DNA from: Micromonospora ureilytica
Lineage (GTDB): Bacteria > Actinomycetota > Actinomycetes > Mycobacteriales > Micromonosporaceae
Assembly (NCBI RefSeq): GCF_015751765.1
Contig: NZ_JADOTX010000001.1
Span: 2,108,001 to 2,172,000, forward strand
Direction of reading: 5' to 3'
Length of the DNA stretch: 64,000 nucleotides
Below the pieces are notes generated by a model. That model had not been told where the DNA came from. It worked only from the letters and a program-made list of their open reading frames with translations, and searched no databases. Made by a program: the position numbers and the translations under genes. This document shows, one piece after another, positions 8,453 through 16,502 of the stretch. Positions within the stretch are counted from its first letter, which is position 1. Each line of letters opens with the position of its first letter.

Positions 8453-8983
8453 ATGCGCCGAGGACTGAGGTTCGTACCGTTGGCCCTGTTGCTGGCGGTG
8501 GTGCTGGAGCTGGCGGTGTTCGTCGGCGTGGGACGGGCGTTGGGGTTCGGGGCGGCGGTGTTGCTGGTGTTCGCCGCGTCCCTGCTCGGGTTGGTGCTGC
8601 TGCGCCGTGAGGGCATGCGCGCCTGGCGTGGGTTCCGCTCCGCGGCGGCGGCCGGGCAGCCCCCGGGTGGGCAGGTGACCGACGGGCTCGTCGGGTTGGC
8701 GGGCGCGCTGTTGCTGGCGGTGCCCGGTCTGGTCAGCGGGCTGGTGGGGTTGCTGCTGCTGGTGCCGCCGGTGCGTCGACTGGCCCGCGCCGGGGTGCGC
8801 CGTGCCACCGAGCGGCGGGTGTCGTCGATGGTCGCCGGTGACCTGTTCGGGCCCCGCACGGTGCGGGTGCGCCAGGGCGCGCCGCAACCGACCCCGCAAC
8901 CGACTCCGGAGCCGCAACAGCCGGTGGTGGTCGACGGCGGTCGGGCCATCGAGGGCGAGATTGTGGAGCCCGGCCGGCACTGA
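8453..8983 (+). CDS. fxsA: FxsA family membrane protein
   Basis: The 176-residue protein has the FxsA fold: a hydrophobic hairpin at residues 8-25 and 29-48 (LLALVLE... then FGAAVLLVFAASLLGLVLLR). A GLVGLAGALLLAVPGLVSGL segment and a final helix ending VPPVRRL follow. FxsA-type proteins are inner-membrane proteins; the E. coli founder relieves F-plasmid exclusion of phage T7, and the cellular role in actinomycetes is unknown. The C-terminal ~55 residues are a Pro/Gln-rich cytoplasmic tail with two QPTPQPTPE-like repeats, longer than in the E. coli protein. It converges with rbpA across a strong terminator. Confidence 0.88.
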   Translation: MRRGLRFVPLALLLAVVLELAVFVGVGRALGFGAAVLLVFAASLLGLVLLRREGMRAWRGFRSAAAAGQPPGGQVTDGLVGLAGALLLAVPGLVSGLVGLLLLVPPVRRLARAGVRRATERRVSSMVAGDLFGPRTVRVRQGAPQPTPQPTPEPQQPVVVDGGRAIEGEIVEPGRH

Positions 8984-9011
8984 GACCCAGGCCACCACCG
9001 CGCACAGACAT

Positions 9012-9046
9012 GACGACGCCCCCGGGGTTTCCCCGGGGGCGTCGTC
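9012..9046. terminator. Bidirectional terminator between fxsA and rbpA
   Basis: A perfect 16-bp stem (GACGACGCCCCCGGGG with its complement) closes on a TTT loop and is followed by GTTG. It lies exactly between the two convergent genes and would serve both strands. Confidence 0.85.
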
Positions 9047-9063
9047 GTTGTACGTCGTGCGGC

Positions 9064-9405
9064 TCAGGCGCGGCCGCGACGGGTCCGAACCTCCTGCAGC
9101 CGCTCCTCGAGGATGTCCTCCAGCTCGGCGATCGAGCGCCGCTCCAGAAGCATGTCCCAGTGGGTGCGCGGCGGCTTGGCCTTCTTCTGCTCCGGCTCGT
9201 TGCCGTCGACGAGTCGGGCGACGCTGCCGTCGAACTTGCATTCCCAGGTCATCGGGACCTCGGCGTCGACGGCGAACGGCACCTCGAACTGGTGGCCCTT
9301 GGCGCAGAGGTACTCGCGGGTCTGACGCGGCGCGAGCTCCGTGTTGCGGTCGGATTCGTAGCTCACCGCGCCAAGGCGGCTTCCGCGCAGCATACGCTCG
9401 CCCAT
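9064..9405 (-). CDS. rbpA: RNA polymerase-binding protein RbpA
   Basis: The 113-residue product begins MGERMLRGSRLGAVSYE, the conserved RbpA N-terminus. It continues with the core domain (EYLCAKGHQFEVPF...WECK) and the C-terminal helical sigma-interaction region (HWDMLLERRSIAELEDIL). RbpA binds RNA polymerase and group 1/2 sigma factors, stabilises the open complex and modulates rifampicin tolerance. The start at 9405 is set by GAGGGGAAG 5 bases upstream; the longer frame reaching 9537 has no such site. A SigR-like promoter lies 42-69 bp upstream. Rifampicin biology recurs later in the window (Rox at 25.3 kb), though the loci are unlinked. Confidence 0.95.
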   Translation of the reverse strand: MGERMLRGSRLGAVSYESDRNTELAPRQTREYLCAKGHQFEVPFAVDAEVPMTWECKFDGSVARLVDGNEPEQKKAKPPRTHWDMLLERRSIAELEDILEERLQEVRTRRGRA

Positions 9406-9446
9406 GATCGACTTCCCCTCGTTCGTGGTGCTGGTCTTCTGGGTGT

Positions 9447-9474
9447 AACGGTGCGTCCCCGCCGAGCCATTCCC
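9447..9474 (-). promoter_or_regulatory. SigR-like promoter of rbpA
   Basis: On the minus strand GGGAAT (9474-9469) and GTT (9449-9447) are separated by 19 bp. This is close to the SigR (thiol-oxidative-stress) consensus GGAAT-N18-GTT known to drive rbpA in Streptomyces coelicolor. The spacing is one base longer than the ideal. Confidence 0.5.
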
Positions 9475-9636
9475 GCCCGAGGGCGTGAGGCGTCCACGGG
9501 TGGGCCGGGACCAAGGGTAGCCGGCCGGGACGGTCACCCGGTGAGGTGATCCCCAGGCCGGTCGCGACGACGGTGTGTGTCCGCGGCCACCGGGGAGGTT
9601 AACCGCCCGAGCCTACCGAAGGTTGCGCCTCGATCA

Positions 9637-10791
9637 TCAGGTGGCGTCGCTGGGAGCGGCGGCACCGAGGCGGGCCAGCGCCAGCGCCAGGTCGCTGACC
9701 TGGTCACCGAGCTGCGCCACCCGCCGCTGGGCCAGGTCCCGATCGGTCTCGGCGGCGTCGAGTCGTACCGTCAGGGCGGTGCGGTGACCCTCGGCGGTCG
9801 CGGTGGCCTGCCGGGCCACGGACAGTTCGGCGGTGAGCGTGTCGCGGTGGGCGGCCAGGGCGGCCAGCTCCGCGCGTAGCCGCGCGGCCAACTCCGCGGC
9901 CTCCTGCCGGGCCTCGTCGGCCTGCCGGGCGGCGACCTCGGCGCGGTCGCGGGCCCGGTCGGCCTGCTCGCGCGCCCGGGCGGCGTCGGCGGCCTCCGCG
10001 CGGGTGCGTGCCGCGTCGGCGCGGGACTGCTCGATCTGGCGCCGGACGTCCTGCACCTCGGCCTGCCACCGCCCGGCCCGCTCGGTCGCCTCGGCGGCGG
10101 CCCGGGTGGCCCGTTCGGCCTCGGCGCGCAGCGCGTCGCGTTCCACGCCCAGGTCGGTCACCCGCTGCCGTTCGGCGTCGCGTTGCGTGCGCAGGTCCCG
10201 TACCTCGGCGCGGGCCTGGTCGCGGTCGCGCTCGGCCTGGGCGCGCAGCGCCTCGGCGGCGCTGGCGTCGTGGCGCGCCTGGTCGCGGGCGGCCTCGGCG
10301 TGCTGCGCCTGTTCGTCGGCGGCGGTGGCCTGCCGCTGCGCCTGCTCGGCGCGCTGGCGGGTGTCGTCGGCCTCGGCGCGGGCGTCGCGGGCCTGCTCGC
10401 GGGAGCGCGCCGCGTCGGCCGCCGCCGCCTCGGCGTCATCGCGGGCCTCGTCGCGTTCGGTCTGCGCCGCCGCGATCTCGGTGGCGGCCTCCGCGCGGGC
10501 CTGGGCGAGCTGCCGCTGCACACCCACCGGGGACAACTCGGCGTGCAGCGACTCGGTCAACGTCTCGACGATCTGGTCGAGCCGGTCCACCGCCTCCCAG
10601 GTGCGGGCCACCTGCCCGGGCAGACCGGGGGCGTTGCGGTGCCGCATCCGGCTGTTGCGGGAGGCGCGCTGGCAGGCGCCGTCGTTGTCGCGGCAGTAGC
10701 GAAACGGTCGGCCCGCGCCGACACGCTGCGGCACCGGCCGTCCACAGTGGGCGCAGGGGCGGGTCTCGGTGGTGCTGGGCTGGGCGTCCAT
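9637..10791 (-). CDS. Alanine/arginine-rich coiled-coil protein with N-terminal zinc-finger-like motif
   Basis: The 384-residue protein starts with a compact CAHCGRPVP...RYCRDNDGAC segment (residues 13-40), which has four cysteines suitable for a zinc knuckle. It continues for more than 280 residues as an almost uninterrupted heptad-like coiled coil rich in A, E, R, D and Q (QTERDEARDDAEAAAADAAR and similar). No membrane segment is visible. I do not recognise a functional family; similar proteins in actinomycetes are usually left as hypothetical or loosely compared with SMC-like proteins, but there is no ATPase domain. It is transcribed leftward, 26 bp downstream-to-upstream of the MFS gene, and could share its transcript. 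Confidence 0.75.
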   Translation of the reverse strand: MDAQPSTTETRPCAHCGRPVPQRVGAGRPFRYCRDNDGACQRASRNSRMRHRNAPGLPGQVARTWEAVDRLDQIVETLTESLHAELSPVGVQRQLAQARAEAATEIAAAQTERDEARDDAEAAAADAARSREQARDARAEADDTRQRAEQAQRQATAADEQAQHAEAARDQARHDASAAEALRAQAERDRDQARAEVRDLRTQRDAERQRVTDLGVERDALRAEAERATRAAAEATERAGRWQAEVQDVRRQIEQSRADAARTRAEAADAARAREQADRARDRAEVAARQADEARQEAAELAARLRAELAALAAHRDTLTAELSVARQATATAEGHRTALTVRLDAAETDRDLAQRRVAQLGDQVSDLALALARLGAAAPSDAT

Positions 10792-10817
10792 CGAGGGCGA
10801 AGTCTAGTGCCGGGCGG

Positions 10818-12182
10818 TCAGCTCGTCGCTCGGGCCGTCGCGTCCAGGGTGTAGCGGCGTTGCAGCAGCAGCGCCGCGAGCATCGCCACCGCCGGCAGCA
10901 ACCCGAAGCCGTAGCGGACCGCCGCGAGCGCGGCGTCCGGCTGCACCGGCGACTCACCGGCCGTCGAGGCCACGAAACCACCAACGGTCAGGCACAGCGC
11001 GTACGCGTACGGGCCCAGCGCCGCGCCGGTGGCCTCGGTGGCCGTCCACACCCCGGTGTAGGTGCCGGCCCCGGTGGGTGCCCCGTCGGTGGTGCTGGCG
11101 GCGCGGATCACGTCGGGCAGCATCGAGAACGGCAGCAGCTGCATGCCGGCGAACGCCACCCCGAGCACCGCCACCGCGGCGACCAGCAGCGGCAGACCGG
11201 CCGGGCGGCCCACCGCCAGCACCAGCGAGCCGGCCGCGAACGCGCCCTGCGCGCCGAGCAGCGCCCGTTGCTTGCCGACGCGTCGGGCCACCACCAGCCA
11301 GGCCGGGGTGACCAGCAGCGCCGGCGCCACGAAGGCGGCCACCAGCACCGTGGTCAGCCGGGGCGCGCGCAGCTCGTACTCGGCGTAGTAGGGCACCCCG
11401 GCGAGCACCAGGTGGGTGGTGGTGGACATCGCCAGGTACGCGGCGACCAGCCACCGGAACTGCGGGTCGCGCAGCGCCGTGCGCAGGGCCCGCCACCCGC
11501 CGTGCCCGGAGGCGGCGGTGGTCGGCGCGGACCCGCGCAGCCGGGCGATGCCGGCGACACCGATGAGCATGGCCACCAGCATCCCCACGGCGAGGACCAC
11601 GCCCATGCGCTGGTAGCCGCCCCGCGTCGCGGCGTCGCCGCCGGTGAGCAGCGGGGCCAGCAGCCCGGAGATCAGGATGCCCAGGGTCAGCACGACCATC
11701 CGGAACGCCATCAGCCGGGTGCGTTCGTGGTAGCCGATGCGCAGGTCGGCGGGGGTGGCCAGGTAGGGGACCTGGTAGGCGGCGAAGAGCAGGTTGCCGG
11801 CGATGAAGAACACCGCGACCCATGCCGCGGCGGGCGCGCCGGTCAGGCCGCCGGGCACGGCGAAGAGCGCGGCGAACGCGAGCGGCAGGGCGCAGCCGAG
11901 CAGCAGCAGGCGACGACGGTCGCCGCGTCGGGTCTGCTCCACGTCGGCGCGGTGCCCCACCCAGGGGTGCAGCAGCACGTCGGCGATCTTCGGCAGCAAC
12001 AGCGCCAGGCCGGCCAGCCACGGCCCGACGGCCAGCACGTCGGTGAGGAAGTAGAGCAGCAGCAGGCCGGGCACTGTCACCCAGATGCCCATGCCGAGCG
12101 AGCCGGCGGCGAAGCCGGCAAGGGGGCCGCGCGGCAGCGTCGCGTCGGTGGCGGCCGTGGGCCGCCGGTCCAGCCCGGTCAT
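10818..12182 (-). CDS. MFS permease of the glycoside-pentoside-hexuronide (MelB-like) type
   Basis: The 454-residue membrane protein shows about twelve hydrophobic segments, beginning GPLAGFAAGSLGMGIWVTVP. It has the cytoplasmic loop after helix 2 typical of the GPH family (LLPKIADVLLHPWVGHRADV) and RTRLMAFRMVVLTLG. GPH permeases usually carry sugars with a cation, but several actinobacterial members have unknown cargo. The start is the ATG at 12182, with GGAGAGGAT upstream. The gene diverges from a TetR gene, and the palindrome between them implies repression by TetR. Because the same palindrome precedes the monooxygenase operon, the cargo may be the substrate or product of that enzyme. Confidence 0.85.
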   Translation of the reverse strand: MTGLDRRPTAATDATLPRGPLAGFAAGSLGMGIWVTVPGLLLLYFLTDVLAVGPWLAGLALLLPKIADVLLHPWVGHRADVEQTRRGDRRRLLLLGCALPLAFAALFAVPGGLTGAPAAAWVAVFFIAGNLLFAAYQVPYLATPADLRIGYHERTRLMAFRMVVLTLGILISGLLAPLLTGGDAATRGGYQRMGVVLAVGMLVAMLIGVAGIARLRGSAPTTAASGHGGWRALRTALRDPQFRWLVAAYLAMSTTTHLVLAGVPYYAEYELRAPRLTTVLVAAFVAPALLVTPAWLVVARRVGKQRALLGAQGAFAAGSLVLAVGRPAGLPLLVAAVAVLGVAFAGMQLLPFSMLPDVIRAASTTDGAPTGAGTYTGVWTATEATGAALGPYAYALCLTVGGFVASTAGESPVQPDAALAAVRYGFGLLPAVAMLAALLLQRRYTLDATARATS

Positions 12183-12199
12183 CGCCGCATCCTCTCCGC

Positions 12200-12219
12200 A
12201 ATCCAACGGTTGCTGGATT
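12200..12219. promoter_or_regulatory. TetR operator between MFS and tetR
   Basis: AATCCA-N8-TGGATT is a perfect 6+6 palindrome. It sits in the 48-bp divergent region where the promoters of both genes must lie. A close match occurs at 12910-12930. Confidence 0.7.
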
Positions 12220-12230
12220 CTAGGGGCAGA

Positions 12231-12887
12231 ATGGCGACCATGACCATGCCCCGCCGCCGCCCGGGTCGGCCCCGCCGCGACGAGACCCGGCCGACCCGCG
12301 AGGTGGTGCTCACCGCGGCGACCGCGCTCTTCGCCGAGCGGGGCTTCGACGCCGTCGGGCTGCGGGAGGTCGCCGCCGCCGCCGGGGTCGACGTCGCCAC
12401 TGTCGCGCACCACACGGGTACGAAGGCGGCCCTCTACGACGCGTGCTTCGCCCGGGTGTTCGCCGCCGAACGGGACGTGCTGACCGAGGCCGCCGAGCAG
12501 GCCAGCGCCGCTCTCGACGCGGGTCCGGACGCCGCGCGGCGGGCCCTGCACGAGCTGGTCGACGTCTTCGTGGACTTCCTCGAGGACCGCCCCGAGACCA
12601 CAGCGCTCTGGCTGCGCCGCTGGCTGGAACCTCAGCGACACGCCGAGCTCGACCAGCGCTACGCCGACCCGTTGTACCGGCTGGTCGCGGAGCTGCTCAC
12701 CGCCGCCGCGGCGACCGGCGCCCTGGCCGAGCCGACCCCGCACATCACCGTGCGGAGTCTGGTGTGGGCGACGCACGGGCACGTGGTGGCGCTGGCCGCG
12801 GGCGCCCCCGGCGCTCGGGAACGGCGCGAGTTCCGGTCGTTCGTGCATCGCCTGCTCGACGGGCTGTACGGATCACCGACCCCTTGA
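12231..12887 (+). CDS. TetR-family regulator
   Basis: The 218-residue protein opens with a basic arm (MPRRRPGRPRRDETRPTREV). A TetR helix-turn-helix follows at about residues 20-66 (ALFAERGFDAVGLREVAAAA, then the VATVAHHTGTKAALYDACF variant of the recognition helix). The rest is an all-helical ligand-binding domain. In-frame ATG codons occur at 12231, 12240 and 12246; I chose 12231 because AGGGGC precedes it. It is divergent from the MFS permease and directly upstream of the monooxygenase/SDR pair. The shared palindrome suggests it controls all three units. Confidence 0.88.
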   Translation: MATMTMPRRRPGRPRRDETRPTREVVLTAATALFAERGFDAVGLREVAAAAGVDVATVAHHTGTKAALYDACFARVFAAERDVLTEAAEQASAALDAGPDAARRALHELVDVFVDFLEDRPETTALWLRRWLEPQRHAELDQRYADPLYRLVAELLTAAAATGALAEPTPHITVRSLVWATHGHVVALAAGAPGARERREFRSFVHRLLDGLYGSPTP

Positions 12888-12909
12888 CGGACCACCGCCG
12901 CGCGACGAT

Positions 12910-12930
12910 TATCCATCCGACGTTGGATTA
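12910..12930. promoter_or_regulatory. Second copy of the TetR operator, before the monooxygenase
   Basis: Read on the minus strand, TAATCCAACGTCGGATGGATA shares AATCCAACG and the TGGAT half-site with the site at 12200. It lies just upstream of the monooxygenase start and 22 bp after the tetR stop. Confidence 0.6.
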
Positions 12931-12942
12931 ATGGGGGCGGCA

Positions 12943-14283
12943 ATGGGCGTACCACCTCGGGTGGCGGTGATCGGCGCCGGCGCCGCCGGGCTCGCCGCGG
13001 TCAAGGCACTACGCGACGCCGACGTGCCGACTGTCGGCTTCGAGGCCGCCGAGCAGGTCGGCGGCCTCTGGGTGTACGGGGCTCCCGACTCGCCCGCGTA
13101 CCGCACGCTGCACCTCAACACCAGCCGTGGCCGCACCCAGTTCGCCGACCACCCGATGCCCACCGACTGGCCCGACTACCCCGACCACAGTCGCGTCGCC
13201 GGTTACCTCGCCGACTACGCCACGCGCTTCGGGCTGGCCGACACCATCCGACTGCGCCACACCGTCGAGCGGGTCATCCAGCACCCCGACGGCACCTGGA
13301 CGGTGGCCGCCAGCGGTCCGACCGGCCCGGTCGAGGTCACCGTCGACGCCGTGGTGGTCGCCAACGGGCACAACCGGGTGCCCCGGCTGCCCGACCCCGG
13401 GTACCCCGGTGCCTGCACCGCGGAGCAGATCCACAGCCACGACTACCGGGGCCCGGAGCAGTTGGCCGGCAGACGGGTCCTGGTCGTCGGCGGCGGCAAC
13501 TCCGCGATGGACATCGCCGTGGACGCGTCGTACGCCGCCGCCCGCACCCTGCTGTCGCTGCGCCGGGGCGTCTGGGTGGTGCCGAAGTACCTGCTGGGTC
13601 GCCCCTCGGACACCCTCAACGGGGCGCTGGCCCGCCGACTGCCGTGGCGCCTGCGCCAACGCATCAGCCAGACGATGCTGAGCGCCACCGTCGGCAACCC
13701 CGCCCGTTACGGGCTGCCCGCGCCGACGCACGGCTTCCTCCAGGACCATCCGACGCTCTCCGACGGGTTGCTGTCGCGACTGACCCACGGCGACGTCGAG
13801 GCCCGACCCGGCGTCGCCGCCCTCGATGGCGACCGGGTGGAGTTCACCGACGGCCGCAGCGACAGCGTCGACCTGATCATCTGGTGCACCGGTTACCGGG
13901 TGGACGTCCCGTTCCTCGACCCGGCGCTGCTCGCCGGGGGCGCCGACACCCTGCCGTTGTACCGACACGTGTTCCACCCCGACGCCCCCGGGCTGAGCTT
14001 CGTCGGGTTGATGCAGTCCACCGGTTCCGCGTTCCCGCTGGTCGAGGCGCAGGCCAAGCTGATCGCGGCGCACCTGGCCGGGCGGTACGCGCTGCCGGAC
14101 CCGCAGCGGCAGCGCGCCGTCTGCCGGGCCGAACTGCGGGCTGCGACCGCCCGCTGGGGTCAGCGCCGCCCGGCGATGCGTGTGGACTTCGACGTGTACC
14201 TGGCCGAGCTGGCCCGGGAGTTGACCGCCGGGACCCGCCGCGCCCGCTCCGGCGCGGCCTCCTCGGTGGGGGCGCCCCGGTGA
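12943..14283 (+). CDS. Flavin-containing monooxygenase (class B)
   Basis: The ~446-residue enzyme has an N-terminal FAD site (VAVIGAGAAGLAAVKAL), a second dinucleotide site for NADPH around residue 180 (RVLVVGGGNSAMDIA) and EQVGGLWVYG. The fingerprint FxGxxxHxxxY appears as CTAEQIHSHDY: the HSHDY part is kept, while the usual Phe and Gly are Cys and Ala. WCTGYRVDVPFLD near the C-terminus is also typical. Such enzymes oxygenate N or S atoms, or act as Baeyer-Villiger enzymes. ATG codons exist at 12931 and 12943; GGGGG spacing favours the second. The stop overlaps the SDR start (GTGA), so the two are co-translated. Confidence 0.88.
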   Translation: MGVPPRVAVIGAGAAGLAAVKALRDADVPTVGFEAAEQVGGLWVYGAPDSPAYRTLHLNTSRGRTQFADHPMPTDWPDYPDHSRVAGYLADYATRFGLADTIRLRHTVERVIQHPDGTWTVAASGPTGPVEVTVDAVVVANGHNRVPRLPDPGYPGACTAEQIHSHDYRGPEQLAGRRVLVVGGGNSAMDIAVDASYAAARTLLSLRRGVWVVPKYLLGRPSDTLNGALARRLPWRLRQRISQTMLSATVGNPARYGLPAPTHGFLQDHPTLSDGLLSRLTHGDVEARPGVAALDGDRVEFTDGRSDSVDLIIWCTGYRVDVPFLDPALLAGGADTLPLYRHVFHPDAPGLSFVGLMQSTGSAFPLVEAQAKLIAAHLAGRYALPDPQRQRAVCRAELRAATARWGQRRPAMRVDFDVYLAELARELTAGTRRARSGAASSVGAPR

Positions 14284-15104
14284 GCGGTCGGTCCCTGGCC
14301 GGTCGACGGGTGCTGGTCACCGGGGCGAGCGGGACGTTCGGCCGTCACCTCGGCGCCGCGCTGAGCGCGGGCGGCGCCCGGGTGGTGGGGCTCGACCTGC
14401 ACGCCCACCCCGACGCCGACGTGCCGGTGCTCGGCTGCGACCTGACCGACCCGGACGCCGTACCGGCGGCGGTGTCGGCCGCCGTCGACCGGCTCGGCGG
14501 GCTCGACCTGCTGATCAACAACGCCGGGGTCGGAGGCCCCGCGCCGGCCGAGTTGCCGCCCGACGAGGTGGTCCGCCGGCAACTGGAGGTCAACCTGCTC
14601 GCCGCGTGGCGCACCACCGCCGCCGCGCTGCCCCCGCTGCTCACCGCACGCGGACGGGTGATCTTCGTGGCCAGCCGGATGGCGGTGCTGCCCCTCCCGC
14701 TCGCCGCCGCGTACGGGGTGAGCAAACGGGCAGTGGTCGCGTACGCCGACGCGTTGCGCCACGAGGTGGGCACCCACGTCGGGGTGAGCGTCGTCTACCC
14801 GAGCATGGTCGCCTCCCCGATCCACGACAGCACCGCCGAGGCCGGGCTGTCCCTGCGGGGGGTGTCCCGCCCCGAGCCCGTCGAAGGGGTGGTCGCGGCG
14901 ATCCTGCGGACCGCCACCGCCCGGCGGGCGCCCCGCGACGTGGCGACCACCGCACGTGGGCGGCTGGAGATGGCCGTCGGCCGGCACGCGCCCGCGCTGG
15001 CCGACCGGCTGGTACGCCGTACCCTCGCCGCCCGGCTCGCCGCCGGTGACCTGGACGCCGCGCCGCTGGCCGCCGCGATGCTCGGCCGCCACCGGGGACG
15101 CTGA
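14280..15104 (+). CDS. Short-chain dehydrogenase/reductase
   Basis: The 274-residue classical SDR has VLVTGASGTFGRHLG for NAD(P) binding, an LINNAG motif, a catalytic Ser in FVASRMAV and YGVSK with Tyr and Lys. An aspartate after beta-2 (VGLDLH) suggests a preference for NAD(H). GTG overlaps the monooxygenase stop, so it likely processes the alcohol or ketone linked to that enzyme. The extra ~40-residue helical C-terminus is seen in SDRs acting on hydrophobic substrates. It converges with the LysE gene with only 10 bp between the stops. Confidence 0.88.
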   Translation: MSGRSLAGRRVLVTGASGTFGRHLGAALSAGGARVVGLDLHAHPDADVPVLGCDLTDPDAVPAAVSAAVDRLGGLDLLINNAGVGGPAPAELPPDEVVRRQLEVNLLAAWRTTAAALPPLLTARGRVIFVASRMAVLPLPLAAAYGVSKRAVVAYADALRHEVGTHVGVSVVYPSMVASPIHDSTAEAGLSLRGVSRPEPVEGVVAAILRTATARRAPRDVATTARGRLEMAVGRHAPALADRLVRRTLAARLAAGDLDAAPLAAAMLGRHRGR

Positions 15105-15114
15105 CCGCCCGGGG

Positions 15115-15765
15115 TCAGGGCGTGGCGACGGCCGCGCGGGAGCGGTCGGCGGCGATGCGCACGGCCAGCGCCGCGAGCGCGGTGCCGGTCACCCACCGCT
15201 GTACCCGCAGCCACACCGGCCGGCGGGCGAAGAACCCCGCGAGGGCGCCGGCGCTGAACACGATCAACGCGTTCACGCTCAGCGCGACGGCGATCTGGGT
15301 CAGCCCGAGCAGCAGACTCTGCGTCGCCAGATGCCCCCGCGTCGGGTCGATGAACTGCGGTAGCAGCGACACGTAGAGGATCGCGATCTTCGGGTTCAGC
15401 AGGTTGGTGACCAGGCCCATGGTGAACAGCCGCCGGGGCGGGTCCGGCGGCAGCGGCGCGGGCGTGAACGGCGAGTGCCCACCCGGACGCAGCGTCCGCC
15501 AGGCCAGCCAGAGCAGGTAGCCGGCGCCGGCCAGCTTCACCACCGCGTACAGCGTGGGCACCAGGACGAAGACGGTGGCCAGGCCGGCGACCGCCGCCGC
15601 CAGGTAGACGCCGAAGCCGGCGGCCACCCCGAGCAGCGAGACCAGCCCGGCCCGGCGGCCCTGCGCCACCGAACGGGACACCAGGTAGACCATGTTCGGG
15701 CCGGGCGTGAGCACCAACCCCAACGCCACCAACGCGATGCCCAGCAGTGCACCAGTACTCACCAC
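15115..15765 (-). CDS. LysE/RhtB-family amino-acid exporter
   Basis: The 216-residue protein has about six hydrophobic segments and the family signatures LTPGPNMVYLVSRSVAQGR near the N-terminus and NPKIAILYVSLLPQFI near the middle. LysE/RhtB proteins export basic or hydrophobic amino acids or homoserine lactones; the substrate cannot be assigned. The start is the first of two adjacent GTG codons (15765), with GGGGGAAG five bases upstream, rather than the ATG at 15795. Confidence 0.88.
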   Translation of the reverse strand: MVSTGALLGIALVALGLVLTPGPNMVYLVSRSVAQGRRAGLVSLLGVAAGFGVYLAAAVAGLATVFVLVPTLYAVVKLAGAGYLLWLAWRTLRPGGHSPFTPAPLPPDPPRRLFTMGLVTNLLNPKIAILYVSLLPQFIDPTRGHLATQSLLLGLTQIAVALSVNALIVFSAGALAGFFARRPVWLRVQRWVTGTALAALAVRIAADRSRAAVATP

Positions 15766-15981
15766 GATGCTTCCCCCGTCCGATGGATCCCACACCGACC
15801 GTAATCGGGATGAACGTCCTGACCCAGGGCCACCTGACGGGCCGTGGCCTGCGATCCGGGGTGATCCACTCGCGTTCGGGGCCCGGTGGGAATGCTCACC
15901 GTCGCGGGCGCGCTGACCCCTGGCAAGTGCGTGTCGCCGGCCGGAGGCGGCGCGTTACGGTGGCCAGGGAGGTGCCGCACG

Positions 15982-16470
15982 GTGACCGAAGCGTGGGAAG
16001 CGTCCGTGGAGGCGAAGATCCGGGGAGCCGTTCAGCGCGGCGAGTTCGACGACCTGCCCGGCATGGGCAAGCCGATCCCCGGTCGGGGCGCGCCGTACGA
16101 CGAGGGGTGGTGGATCAAGAGCTTCCTGGAGCGCGAGGCGCTCCCCAGTGACCTGCTCCTGCCCACCTCGCTACAACTGCGCCGACGCGTCGAGCAGGTC
16201 CCCGACGAGGTCCGTGACCTGCCCACCGAGCAGTCCGTGCGCGACTTCGTGGGGCAGTTGAACGCGCAGATCGTGGCGTGGCTGCGCAACCCCGACGGCC
16301 CCCGGGTCGCGGTGCGCCCGGTGAACACCGAGGACGTGGTCCGCCGCTGGCGCGCCGAACGCGCCCACCCCAAGATCACCTCGACCGTCACGGAACCGGC
16401 GAGTGTCGTGCCGCCGTCGCGTCGGCCGCGGCGCGGTTGGTGGCGGCTGTGGCGTCGCCGTCGGGACTGA
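15982..16470 (+). CDS. DUF1992 (DnaJ-homologue C28-like) protein
   Basis: The 162-residue protein contains the DUF1992 core at residues 4-60: AWEASVEAKIRGAVQRGEFD, then DLPGMGKPI and DEGWWIKSFLEREAL. The family occurs from bacteria to mitochondria (DNAJC28) and its function is unknown. GTG at 15982 is chosen because AGGGAGG lies nine bases upstream and the conserved domain starts there. The C-terminus is very basic (RRPRRGWWRLWRRRRD). Confidence 0.85.
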   Translation: MTEAWEASVEAKIRGAVQRGEFDDLPGMGKPIPGRGAPYDEGWWIKSFLEREALPSDLLLPTSLQLRRRVEQVPDEVRDLPTEQSVRDFVGQLNAQIVAWLRNPDGPRVAVRPVNTEDVVRRWRAERAHPKITSTVTEPASVVPPSRRPRRGWWRLWRRRRD

Positions 16471-16502
16471 CCCGCGGGCCACGGCCACGGCAGACTGTGC
16501 CG

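Noticed and set aside
10008..12230. Very long plus-strand extension in front of the TetR gene
   Set aside because: It is antisense to the coiled-coil and MFS genes; TetR homology begins only after the ATG at 12231.
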